Assembly: GCA_945861465.1 (NCBI GenBank)
Contig: CAMAVB010000002.1
Coordinates: forward strand, 40,600 to 104,599
Source of the DNA: Candidatus Kuenenia stuttgartensis
Lineage (GTDB): Bacteria > Planctomycetota > Planctomycetia > Planctomycetales > Planctomycetaceae
DNA: 64,000 bases
Direction: 5' to 3'
Shown here: positions 47,764 through 56,654 of the stretch, piece after piece
How the letters are laid out: the number at the start of each line of letters is the position of its first letter
Numbering within the stretch: position 1 is the first letter of the stretch
Position numbers and translations under genes: made by a program
Notes under the pieces: model-generated
Told to the model about the DNA's origin: nothing
Databases searched by the model: none
Seen by the model: the letters and a program-made list of their open reading frames with translations, nothing else

Positions 47764-48560
47764 CGTCCGGATTCCGTCAGCGGAATGATTGACTCAGCGC
47801 GGCAGTCTTTGAAGCGGAAGCAACCGTCCACAGGCAAGATAGTCCCTGTGATGTAGTCCGCCTCGTCGGACACGAGGAATGCTGCGGCGTTGCCGATATC
47901 TTCCGGCAATCCCAGCCGTCCCCAGGGCAGACGCTGGCCTTCGTTGGCGATCGTTTCGTCTGAGAACGCGATGTGTTCCCCCGGCGTGTCGATCCAGCCG
48001 GGTTCTATCGCATTGACGTTGATGCGGTATGGTGCCAATTCGACGGCGATCGATCTCGTCAGGTGATTCAGCCCCGCTTTGGCAGCTCCATAGGCAGCAC
48101 ACAGACTGATGGGCATCTCGGCCTGTACGCTTGAGACAAAGACGATCTTGCCTCCACCGCCGCGCGCAACCATATGGCGCCCCACCAGTTGGCTCATGTG
48201 GAATCCGCTGGTCAGTGTTCCGTTGAGGGTCCGTTCGAATTCTTCGGGCGGGTAATCAAGAAACGCACAACGGCGACTGTACGCAGGGTTGCTCACGAGG
48301 ATGTCGATTCGCTCAAAGGCTGCAAGTGCCGCAGTCAGCAGTCGTTCACAGCCGGATCGGGAAAAGACGTCGGCTTCGATGGCGTGGCAGGTGCGTCCCA
48401 GTAATCGGATCTCGACGGCCGTCGCCTCAAGGTCCGGACTGCCGGGACGATCATTGATGACGATGTCCGCTCCGCGCCGCGCAAGTTGCATGGCGCAGCC
48501 TTTGCCGATTCCCCGACCAGCACCGGTGACGAGGGCGACTTTGCCGATCAGGTTCATCAA
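47760..48560 (-). CDS. SDR family oxidoreductase
   Basis: GKVALVTGAGRGIGKGCAMQLARRGADIVINDR...YGAAKAGLNHLTRSIAVELAPYRINVNAIEPGWIDTPG; ATGA overlap with AstE-like gene. Confidence 0.95.
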   Translation of the reverse strand: MMNLIGKVALVTGAGRGIGKGCAMQLARRGADIVINDRPGSPDLEATAVEIRLLGRTCHAIEADVFSRSGCERLLTAALAAFERIDILVSNPAYSRRCAFLDYPPEEFERTLNGTLTSGFHMSQLVGRHMVARGGGGKIVFVSSVQAEMPISLCAAYGAAKAGLNHLTRSIAVELAPYRINVNAIEPGWIDTPGEHIAFSDETIANEGQRLPWGRLGLPEDIGNAAAFLVSDEADYITGTILPVDGCFRFKDCRAESIIPLTESGR

Positions 48561-48581
48561 GAAGCTTCCTGTGTACTGGTC

Positions 48582-48683
48582 TTAGGATCGGCCCGGAAAT
48601 AACTGTTGTCTTCCGGACGTGGGGCACGTTTTTAACGTGCCCGGCACGATGGAATCGTGCCCCACTTATTTGTGTCTCAGTCC
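48582..48683. repeat. Family A two-hairpin element (copy 5)
   Basis: TTAGGATCGGCCCGGAAATAACTGTTGTCTTCCGGACGTGGGGCACGTTTTTAACGTGCCCGGCACGATGGAATCGTGCCCCACTTATTTGTGTCTCAGTCC. Confidence 0.9.
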
Positions 48684-49435
48684 ACAAAAGCTGCGGCGCA
48701 GTCCTTGAGCATATTCATCACGGCACCGAATTCTCCTCCGTGATTGAGTAACTGGCCTCCCTGTTTCTGACGTTGTTTCAGAATCTCCGGAGTCCCCGTT
48801 GGCGCGCCCCACGCTTTGCCGTGCCGCTTGCAAGCGTTCGCCACGCGATCATAAGCTGACTCCAGCGTGCCCTCGCTGGGATCGAGTTTCATTCTCAGGC
48901 CAAGGTCACCCGGCCCGATGAATAAACCATCGACTCCCGGGACGGCGGCAATCTCGTCCACGTTCTGCACGGCTTGCAGTGTCTCGATCTGTACGACAAG
49001 GAAGGTCTCTTCATTGGCGTGTTTCACAAATGAATCGGAGTCACCAACATAGAAATCTGCGTCGAGTCCCGCTCCATCAAGGCCACGGTCACCAATCGGA
49101 GGAAACTTCACCGCATCGACCAGCATCCGGGCTTTCTCCGCCGTGTTGACATGAGGAATCATCAGCCCGGCCGCGCCGTCTTCGAGATAACGGTACAGTC
49201 GGGTTTTCTCCAGCGTGGCCGGTCTGACCATGATGTCGATGTCATGCAGGTGCGAATAGGCCAGCAGCGCCTGCACGTCACGATCCGAGAAATTCCTGTG
49301 TTCAAGGTCAAGCCAGATACAGTCGAAGCCGAAATGAGCCGCCTGCTTGACGAAGAACGGCATGTAGTGACCAAGGCAACACATTCGCACAGTCTGGTTG
49401 CTCCGAATCCGGGAGAGTGTTTTACTTTTTCTCAT
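48677..49435 (-). CDS. HpcH/HpaI aldolase/citrate lyase family protein
   Basis: FFVKQAAHFGFDCIWLDLEHRNFSDRDVQALLAYSHLHDIDIMVRPATLEKTRLYRYLEDGAAGLMIPHVNTAEKARMLVDAVKFPPIGDRGLDG...VQIETLQAVQNVDEIAAVPGVDGLFIGPGDLGL. Confidence 0.95.
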   Translation of the reverse strand: MRKSKTLSRIRSNQTVRMCCLGHYMPFFVKQAAHFGFDCIWLDLEHRNFSDRDVQALLAYSHLHDIDIMVRPATLEKTRLYRYLEDGAAGLMIPHVNTAEKARMLVDAVKFPPIGDRGLDGAGLDADFYVGDSDSFVKHANEETFLVVQIETLQAVQNVDEIAAVPGVDGLFIGPGDLGLRMKLDPSEGTLESAYDRVANACKRHGKAWGAPTGTPEILKQRQKQGGQLLNHGGEFGAVMNMLKDCAAAFVD

Positions 49436-49526
49436 AACGTCATATGGTCCTGTAGATTTGGGATGTCAATGCTTGATTTTCGAGTAGGCCGGATGAGGGG
49501 GTTGTCCTGCCTGACATCGTGCGAAA

Positions 49527-49621
49527 AAAGCCCCCTCACCCTGCCCTCTCCCCCAATTCGTTTGCGGCGACGCTGCGTCATCATAAAGTGTCCAAACAGG
49601 CAAACGAATTGGGGGAGAGGG
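49527..49621. repeat. Hairpin CCCCTCACCCTGCCCTCTCCCCCAATTCGTTTG..CAAACGAATTGGGGGAGAGGGG
   Basis: Arms read as reverse complements. Confidence 0.8.
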
Positions 49622-49708
49622 GACACGTTTTGTTCGTTCCAGATGGAACAAATCCTGGCCAGAGATGTCCATGCAGAATGCGTCTGTTTGGCGCAGCCCA
49701 GTCCCACT

Positions 49709-51175
49709 CTACTGTATTCTCAGCAGCGATTTTCTCGTTCGTACAAATAAAGCACCGTCAGCGATCGCGGGTGTGCCGAGGATTGAGTCACCCATGTCAT
49801 TGACCGCCAGCACTTCGAGCTCCGGCGCGTTCTTCAACACAACAATCTTTCCGTTTTCACTGGCAATATAGATTTTATTATCGCCTGACACCGGAGATGC
49901 AAAGTAGTCGCCTGCATTTTCGATGCGGACGGGGCCGAAAAGTGGCTTGCCTTCCCCGACTTCAAAGCAAGTGGCAATCCCGCCCGCTTTGATCAACAGC
50001 ATTCGGTCGTTCACGACAAGGGGTGAGACAATGTGGTCCGTGTGTTTGGTGGAATGCTTCCAGAGGACATGCGTCTGAGTCACATCGCCTCGGCCTCCCC
50101 CTTTGACCGCGAGCACAAATTCATCTTCGGCGATCACCGCATCAAATGCCGCGCCGGCCGCGTTGCCGGGAGGCAGGAAGGCGATATCCAGTTCGCGGCC
50201 TTCGAGGACACCATCCTTGTTCAGATCGCCTCGCTCAAACGTTTTCTTGTAGAACGCTTCCGGCACGGGACGCTTGCCGAAGAACTTCTGCACCTCATCC
50301 TTCGAGACTTTGTGGTCGCTGTTCCCTGTTTCTGCCTGATCGATGGACGCCAGCCATTGACTGGCGATCCCTTTGCTCTGCAGGGAGACGTACACGATTC
50401 CGTCGCGACTGACGGGCGTCGTCTTGATGTTGCGCAGCAGCGTCTTAGCCTGCCACAGCCGCTTGCCGGTGGACGGTTCGTATCCGATCAGCATCCCGGT
50501 ACCGGCAACAACAATCTCGTCACCGCTGGCTGTTTCGCAGATCACCGGGTGCGAATAGTTGACCGCCATGTCATTGCGATCATCCTGCCACCGAATCTCC
50601 CCGGTGTGTTTATCGAACGCATACAACGCCGGATGCAGGTCGTCGTCCTGACAGAACAGGACCAGATCCTTGTAGAGCACAGGCGACATTCCCGCGCCCC
50701 ATTTGAACACGAAATACGGAACCGGCAGTTCTTTTCGCCAGACATCCGCACCGGTCTTCGCATCAAGCCCCACCATGCCGAGCGTAGAGAAGTAGAAGTA
50801 GACACGTTCCGAGTCGGCAGCAGGTGTCGTCCCGGCATGGCTGTTCGTCAGATGAATTTCGTCAACGTCGCCTATCGGCCATGACCGCATCCAGAGTTGT
50901 TGGCCCGATGCCGCGTCGAACGCGAACAGGCCAACCGTCTTGTCATCAATCATGGCTGACGTAAAAACTCGCCCTGCGGCAACCACCGGACAACCGATCC
51001 CGTCGCCGAGCTTCACAGACCATTTCACATGCTCAGTAGCCGAAAAGTGAACCGGAAGCGGAGAATCTGTTTCGGAAACTCCCGAACAATTGGGACCGCG
51101 AAACTGTGGCCAATCCTCAGCCGACACAGGGGCAATTACCGTAATTACTGAAGCAATGAACGCCATTCGTGTCAT
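49709..51175 (-). CDS. PQQ-like beta-propeller exported protein with inserted EF-hand
   Basis: EDWPQFRGPNCSGVSETDSPLPVHFSATEHVKWSVKLGDGIGCPVVAAGRVFTSA; DLNKDGVLEGREL Ca-binding loop; start at 51175 preferred. Confidence 0.88.
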   Translation of the reverse strand: MTRMAFIASVITVIAPVSAEDWPQFRGPNCSGVSETDSPLPVHFSATEHVKWSVKLGDGIGCPVVAAGRVFTSAMIDDKTVGLFAFDAASGQQLWMRSWPIGDVDEIHLTNSHAGTTPAADSERVYFYFSTLGMVGLDAKTGADVWRKELPVPYFVFKWGAGMSPVLYKDLVLFCQDDDLHPALYAFDKHTGEIRWQDDRNDMAVNYSHPVICETASGDEIVVAGTGMLIGYEPSTGKRLWQAKTLLRNIKTTPVSRDGIVYVSLQSKGIASQWLASIDQAETGNSDHKVSKDEVQKFFGKRPVPEAFYKKTFERGDLNKDGVLEGRELDIAFLPPGNAAGAAFDAVIAEDEFVLAVKGGGRGDVTQTHVLWKHSTKHTDHIVSPLVVNDRMLLIKAGGIATCFEVGEGKPLFGPVRIENAGDYFASPVSGDNKIYIASENGKIVVLKNAPELEVLAVNDMGDSILGTPAIADGALFVRTRKSLLRIQ

Positions 51176-51272
51176 CAATTTGCTCCGCTGAAAAGGAGTC
51201 GGAAAACGGGCCGCTTCCATTGTGACAACTTCAGGACGTTGTGTGAAGCGGACCGAAACCCGCCAAGGATAG

Positions 51273-52172
51273 TCATCGGACGAACCAATGAACGGCATTC
51301 TGAGTGACGTGGTCGGAGAATTTCAGCGAATACGGATCGCAGCGGCGATACACGACATGTCCATCGCTGCGAGCCATCAACCAGCCGAAGTCCCAGCTGC
51401 CGGTCGCGTATTGCATTGGTACGCCGGGGCGAACTCGAACCAACGGGTGCGAACCCGTGATGAAGAGTTTCTGTTCGGTATAGTAATAAGCCGAACCACC
51501 CTGGACGAAGACCTCGTGTTGCAGCGTGGTCGCCGCATGGGACGCAAGATCCGCGCAGAGGTTGTCGATCCCCAGTTTGATCGCACATCCCGAGGAAAAC
51601 GCATCCACCAGCTCTGCGAGGGATCCTGACAGCACTTCTCCCGTCGCTGAGTGATGCAACACCTCACGCCAGCAATCGTGGACGCAGAATCGAAAGACGT
51701 CAAAGTCGTAGACAAAGTTGTGCGACGGTGCATTGGTACCGTGATCCCAACCGTCGGACGCATGGTACTTCGGCATGTCGTCCTGACACACGGTCAAGGA
51801 TGGACCGGGTGAATCAACGGGCGATTCCCCGTCGAGGTACGGCCTCGCAATGGCCTGCGATCCATCCTGGTTGTACAGAAAAAACGACATCGACGATCGA
51901 GGGCCAAACCCAATGGGCAGCTCAATGGGCTGCCGGAGACTCATCACGCCGGCGGACCATGTCTTGTCAATTCGATAGGTCACGCCGAATTCCGCGACCT
52001 CGCGAATCCGTTCAGAGCAGGGCGATCGGACGTCAATGTGTTCATTATGCAGGAACTCAGTGTAAATCCGCAGGTCTGCCGCACGACCGATTGCATCTGC
52101 AAGTTCGTTAGTGCTGCCGGAAGTCACATTTCTTCCGGAATCCAGTTCAAGAGCACATCGCCAGGCGGTCAT
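51273..52172 (-). CDS. Conserved hypothetical protein
   Basis: Single 299-aa ORF with normal composition in the same orientation as the cluster; no family recognised. Confidence 0.6.
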   Translation of the reverse strand: MTAWRCALELDSGRNVTSGSTNELADAIGRAADLRIYTEFLHNEHIDVRSPCSERIREVAEFGVTYRIDKTWSAGVMSLRQPIELPIGFGPRSSMSFFLYNQDGSQAIARPYLDGESPVDSPGPSLTVCQDDMPKYHASDGWDHGTNAPSHNFVYDFDVFRFCVHDCWREVLHHSATGEVLSGSLAELVDAFSSGCAIKLGIDNLCADLASHAATTLQHEVFVQGGSAYYYTEQKLFITGSHPLVRVRPGVPMQYATGSWDFGWLMARSDGHVVYRRCDPYSLKFSDHVTQNAVHWFVR

Positions 52173-52304
52173 GTTTGGTCCTCGGGTGCCGTCAATTCAG
52201 GGTCATGCTACATTCCGACGGCAAATATCGCTATCGTGCGTCGTCCGGTGTCCAAGTGTGCCATCGCAACAGGTGGTCTTAAGCACCAATGCAGAAGTTT
52301 TTTA

Positions 52305-52375
52305 GTTTAACGGCGAGCCGTAGGCGTAGGCGGAAGCACGCTGGATTCGCCTACACCTACGGCTCGCCGTTAGAC
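52305..52375. repeat. GTTTAACGGCGAGCCGTAGGCGTAGGCG..CGCCTACACCTACGGCTCGCCGTTAGACG hairpin, itself within outer AAGCACCAATGCA / TGCACCAGTGCTT arms (52280-52410)
   Basis: Direct reading. Confidence 0.85.
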
Positions 52376-52443
52376 GATTTGTGCCAACTTACTTATGCAC
52401 CAGTGCTTAGATGCTGGAGTCCAGGGATTTTCAGGGAGTCTCT

Positions 52444-53481
52444 ATGCAAACAATCGGTGTCGGAATCATTGGCAGCGGTTTTATGGGGCTGACCTACAGT
52501 GAGGTCGTGGCGAGGCATGCACAAGGCTGCCGCTTGATCGCCATCACCGGCGGTCGGCGAGCCGAACAGTTGGCCGCGGACTATAGCGTGCCGGCAGACT
52601 CGTCCGTCGATGCATTGCTCGCGCGGGACGATGTTCATGCCGTCGTGCTGGCAACTCCGGATCTGGACCGTCTGGACCTGACCAGAAAAGCGGCTGCCGC
52701 CGGAAAGCACGTCCTTGCCGAAAAGCCCATGGCTCCGACTGTTGCCGAATGCGATCAGATGATTTCTGCGTGTGCCGCAGCGAACGTCAATCTGGCCGTG
52801 GTGAAGACTGAACGATTTCGAAAGATCACGCGGAAGGCGAAGGAGTTGATTGACGACGGAACACTCGGGCCGCTGCAGATGCTCCGCACGGTCTCCGCGT
52901 TTCCATTGCCGATGTCCAGGCAACTGTTTGAAGAGCGATCATGGATGGCAGATCCCCGAGGCGGTGGCCTTTTCATGGGAATGGCGTCGCACAACACCGA
53001 CTTTCTCCGCTGGCTGACCGGCCGCAATGCCGTGAAAGTCTTTGCACAGGCGACGACCTACAGCGACATCCCCGGCCCACCGCTTTCCGTCATGGCACAA
53101 ATCGTGTTCGAGGACAACATCATGGCACAGATGTGGATCACGGGAGAACTTCCGAATCCGAGTTTGCCCAGCAGTGAGGTTCGATTTCAGGTCTTCGGTC
53201 GCGATGCGATGATTGATCTCGAGAATTTTGAGTACCTTGACGTCGGCAAAGGCGACAAGTGGGAACGCATCTATACGCCGGAACGATTCGACTACCTCAA
53301 GGAACCGAAATCGCCGATTCGCCTGTATCCGCATATTGGTGTCATTCAGGAATTCATTGACAGCATTCGAGAGCAGCGACCGCCGTGCGTCGGCGGTGCA
53401 GAAGGCCGCGCCGCTGTTGAGATCTGCGAAGCCTGCCTGATTTCGGCGAAGTCCGGTGAGGCCGTCACGTTACCCCTATGA
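52444..53481 (+). CDS. Gfo/Idh/MocA family oxidoreductase
   Basis: MQTIGVGIIGSGFMGLTYSEVVARHAQGCRLIAITGGRRA...GKHVLAEKPMAPTVAECDQMI; start 52444 preferred. Confidence 0.92.
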   Translation: MQTIGVGIIGSGFMGLTYSEVVARHAQGCRLIAITGGRRAEQLAADYSVPADSSVDALLARDDVHAVVLATPDLDRLDLTRKAAAAGKHVLAEKPMAPTVAECDQMISACAAANVNLAVVKTERFRKITRKAKELIDDGTLGPLQMLRTVSAFPLPMSRQLFEERSWMADPRGGGLFMGMASHNTDFLRWLTGRNAVKVFAQATTYSDIPGPPLSVMAQIVFEDNIMAQMWITGELPNPSLPSSEVRFQVFGRDAMIDLENFEYLDVGKGDKWERIYTPERFDYLKEPKSPIRLYPHIGVIQEFIDSIREQRPPCVGGAEGRAAVEICEACLISAKSGEAVTLPL

Positions 53482-53511
53482 AGCGACTGGAAGTTGTTAT
53501 CTTCCCCGTTC

Positions 53512-53568
53512 CGTAGCTGAATTCGTAAGAATTCAGAACATCCCTGAATTCTTGCGAATTCAGCTACG
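53512..53568. repeat. Hairpin CGTAGCTGAATTCGTAAGAATTCAG..CTGAATTCTTGCGAATTCAGCTACG
   Basis: Arms read as near-perfect reverse complements. Confidence 0.9.
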
Positions 53569-53604
53569 ATCAGTTTTAAACCGCCTTTCGCCAACGAAGA
53601 CTTG

Positions 53605-55137
53605 ATGAGCGAATTGACAACAAACGGTTCTCCAGCCACTTGTGGACTCTCCTGGCCAGAGCAGCGTCGGAATCTGATTCTGTTTGCGGTCTGCACGGGG
53701 ATGCAGTATCTGGCGGCTCCCGTGCTGTACGTTGGCATCACTCAGGCATCATTATGCGATAGCCTCGGAGCCAACGCGCGAACTTCGAATCTGCCGGGGA
53801 CTCTCTTTTTTGCGATGACGGCAATGCCGGCGCTGTTTGCGTGGTTGTCGCCGCGAGTGTCGTCTCTGAAACGGAATCTGAGCCTGTTCTACGGAACGTC
53901 GGCTCTGATGCTGGCGTCGCTGGCCATCACACTCGCGCTGCCTGTCTCCAATCAGTTTAAGCTGGCCATAGTCGTTCTGCAGGGCGGCGTTTCCGGTGCC
54001 GTAATGCCAGCAGCCATTGCACTGTTGTGGGAAGCGATGGTACGCGGGTCGGACGAGTCTCGCCGCGGTCTGGCACTCAGCCTGGCATTTGGAGCGGCAC
54101 CGTTGATGGCGGTTGTCGGTTCGTTCGGCCAGACAGCTCTGATGGGGGGTGACCTGTTCGGATGGCATTTCACACGCCTCGCGTATCCGACGAACTTCAT
54201 CATTCTGTTTGCGGCCGGTGCGCCTGTAATGGGATTGGTGGCGATCTTCTCGCAGTTCTTCGTGATCTCCCCCGTCGAACACGAACAGCCACGGGAGCCG
54301 GTTTCCTCGGTGATTGGCTTGCTGATTGGTCTGCCTCTGATGTTCGCGGCAGTCGCGCTGATGCAATTCTCATCGGTTCCTGATGAGGCCGTGACCGAGG
54401 GGCTGTCGTCCGCATGGTTGCTCACTGGAGCAGAGCTTCGCGCGGCGGGAGGCATGTGTGCCTTTGGTGCGGCGCTGGCGTTCATCTACCATTTCCGGTC
54501 GATCCTTCAGCAGCGCGTACTGTTATTCGCGACGCTCGTCACGATTTTGATCTACGCGGGAAATGTCATTCCGTCGAACATGAACCTTTATACCACGGAA
54601 GCTGTGGGCGATCTTCCGCGGGATTGGGCCGGAAAGCAGAACATGCTCCGCTTCAGCTTCAAGGTCGTCGCAGGTGCTGTGCTTGGTTGGGTACTCACTC
54701 GCACGAATCCGCGAGTCGGCATCCTCGCGACCTCGTCGATTTTTCTGTCCGCTCAGGTTTGGGCGATTTTCGTGACAGGACCGTGGTATCTGGTCGCGTC
54801 GGGACTCCACGGCGCGGGGGAATTAGTGGGAGTCTACGCGCCGAACTACATTGTTTCTGCATCTCGGCGAGATCAGTTGCGGCGAAACATGGCGTTCGTC
54901 ACGATGCTGATGGTGCCAGCTGCACCGGCCGGTTATCTTTATGGAGCCATCGTGGACGGCGTGAAGCAGGCCGGCTGGACGGCCTTCGGGATGAACAGCA
55001 CATCTCTCGGATTTCGCCTCAGCTTTCTTGTGTGTGGTCTGTTGATCTTAAGCGGCATCCTGCTGGCGGTCTTGCTGTTACCCGCCAGACCGAGACCTCA
55101 ATCTTCAATCCTCAAACCTGCAGAAACTCAACTATGA
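53605..55137 (+). CDS. MFS-type multi-TM transporter
   Basis: About 12 hydrophobic segments; ATGA overlap with following PLP gene. Confidence 0.75.
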   Translation: MSELTTNGSPATCGLSWPEQRRNLILFAVCTGMQYLAAPVLYVGITQASLCDSLGANARTSNLPGTLFFAMTAMPALFAWLSPRVSSLKRNLSLFYGTSALMLASLAITLALPVSNQFKLAIVVLQGGVSGAVMPAAIALLWEAMVRGSDESRRGLALSLAFGAAPLMAVVGSFGQTALMGGDLFGWHFTRLAYPTNFIILFAAGAPVMGLVAIFSQFFVISPVEHEQPREPVSSVIGLLIGLPLMFAAVALMQFSSVPDEAVTEGLSSAWLLTGAELRAAGGMCAFGAALAFIYHFRSILQQRVLLFATLVTILIYAGNVIPSNMNLYTTEAVGDLPRDWAGKQNMLRFSFKVVAGAVLGWVLTRTNPRVGILATSSIFLSAQVWAIFVTGPWYLVASGLHGAGELVGVYAPNYIVSASRRDQLRRNMAFVTMLMVPAAPAGYLYGAIVDGVKQAGWTAFGMNSTSLGFRLSFLVCGLLILSGILLAVLLLPARPRPQSSILKPAETQL

Positions 55138-56243
55138 ACTCAGGCATCTGGCGATTTTCAAAATGGCTCGATCCGGTGACGACGTCAGCCCGCATGACAC
55201 TCGGGGAGGGAAATACTCCGATCGTAAGATCCCGTCGCCTGGGTCCGTCCGTCGGGCTGAAAAACCTGTTCTTCAAACTGGAATTTACGAACCCCAGCGG
55301 CTCGTATAAGGATCGCTTCGCCTGCGCGGCAATCTCCGACATGGTCGCATGCGGCAAGACAGAGTGCATTGCCATGTCAAGCGGAAATACCGGCGCTGCG
55401 CTTGCCGCGTATTGTGCTTTGGCGGGAATCTCGTGTGAGATTGCGATTGTCGAAAAAGCACCCGAGGGAAAACTGAAGCAGATGCTGGCCTACGGTGCCA
55501 CGCTGTTTCGAGTCCGAGGTTTCGGGATTGACAGCCAGTTGTCAGAACAGGTCGTCGAGTGTCTGAAAAAGTTGAGTGCCCGGCCGCAGTCTCAGATGCA
55601 GATCAGCGCGTTCGCTTACAGCCCGGTTGGCATGAGCGGCGTGAAGAGCCTGAGCCATGAACTGGTTGAGCAAGCAACCACGATCGACCGCAATTCATGG
55701 GATCACGTCTTCTGCATGGCAGGCGGTGGCGGGCTGACGCTGGCGGTCTCACTCGGATTCGAACAACTTCATGATGCGGGTGAATTGTCGGTGTTACCGC
55801 GCGTCGAATGCGTACAACCGGAAGGGAACAATACGATTGCCGGTCCGCTGCGCAATGGAATCAAGGTGGCACAAGCGGTGCAATGCACCAGCCAGATCAG
55901 TGGCCTGCAGGTGCCGCAGATCATTGACGGCAATGAAGTGATCGCCGCGTGCAGGCGAAACGGCGGGACCGGACATCTGGTCGAGGATCACTTCGTCTGG
56001 GAAACTCAGTCACGTCTGGCTCGCGAAGAAGGAATCTTTGCCGAACCCGCAGGCTCAACCGCAGTCGCCGGTGCATTGCAGGCAGCGAAAGCAGGAATTC
56101 TCGATCCAGAAGCCAACATCGTCTGTCTGATTACCGGTTCGGCGTTCAAAGATCCGCCATCACTGGATGCCATGGTGCAGCACACATCCGCTCCCATAAT
56201 CGAACTCCGGGATCTCCAGCGCCGGGTCGCCGAGACTTGCTGA
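55134..56243 (+). CDS. Threonine synthase-like PLP-dependent enzyme
   Basis: RMTLGEGNTPIVRSRRLG...FFKLEFTNPSGSYKDRFACAAIS...IAMSSGNTGAALAAYCALAGI; the ORF track's 54414 start reads through the MFS gene out of frame; 55134 ATG preferred. Confidence 0.92.
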   Translation: MNSGIWRFSKWLDPVTTSARMTLGEGNTPIVRSRRLGPSVGLKNLFFKLEFTNPSGSYKDRFACAAISDMVACGKTECIAMSSGNTGAALAAYCALAGISCEIAIVEKAPEGKLKQMLAYGATLFRVRGFGIDSQLSEQVVECLKKLSARPQSQMQISAFAYSPVGMSGVKSLSHELVEQATTIDRNSWDHVFCMAGGGGLTLAVSLGFEQLHDAGELSVLPRVECVQPEGNNTIAGPLRNGIKVAQAVQCTSQISGLQVPQIIDGNEVIAACRRNGGTGHLVEDHFVWETQSRLAREEGIFAEPAGSTAVAGALQAAKAGILDPEANIVCLITGSAFKDPPSLDAMVQHTSAPIIELRDLQRRVAETC

Positions 56244-56382
56244 GCGGCTAGAGGCTAGAGGCTAGAGGTGAGCCGGGGCTGCGATTTCGGTAGCTTGGAA
56301 ATTCATGTCCGAGATATTGGCCAGACACGGTCGATTTGTTGCAATGGCCCGCTGAATGACTGGGGCAGATTTGGGAAACTCT

Positions 56383-56450
56383 CGTTTAACCCGTGGCCGA
56401 AAGGCCAGGCCGCACAATTACAACCTGGCCTTTCGGCCACGGGTTAAACG
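56383..56450. repeat. CGTTTAACCCGTGGCCGAAAGGCCAGG..CCTGGCCTTTCGGCCACGGGTTAAACG hairpin
   Basis: Near-perfect arms. Confidence 0.92.
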
Positions 56451-56654
56451 AATTGGGTTGTAATTCATCGGAAATAAAGCCTCTGCAATCCCAGCAATGA
56501 AGCGGTACGTTGAAACGAATGACTTTCCCGTAAACACGCACGTAGAATCCTGTAGGGTTTGTGAATTACACAGCGCGGGGCGTTGCCCACGCGATTAAAC
56601 GATTGTGCCATCCTCAACCGCGTTAGGTATCGTACGCAAGGAGGCGTTGGATCC

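Noticed and set aside
50033-50884. 283-aa plus ORF
   Set aside because: Antisense to the PQQ propeller gene, no motif
54414-55133. N-terminal 240 residues of the 609-aa ORF
   Set aside because: Out-of-frame read-through of the MFS gene; the PLP enzyme starts at ATG 55134
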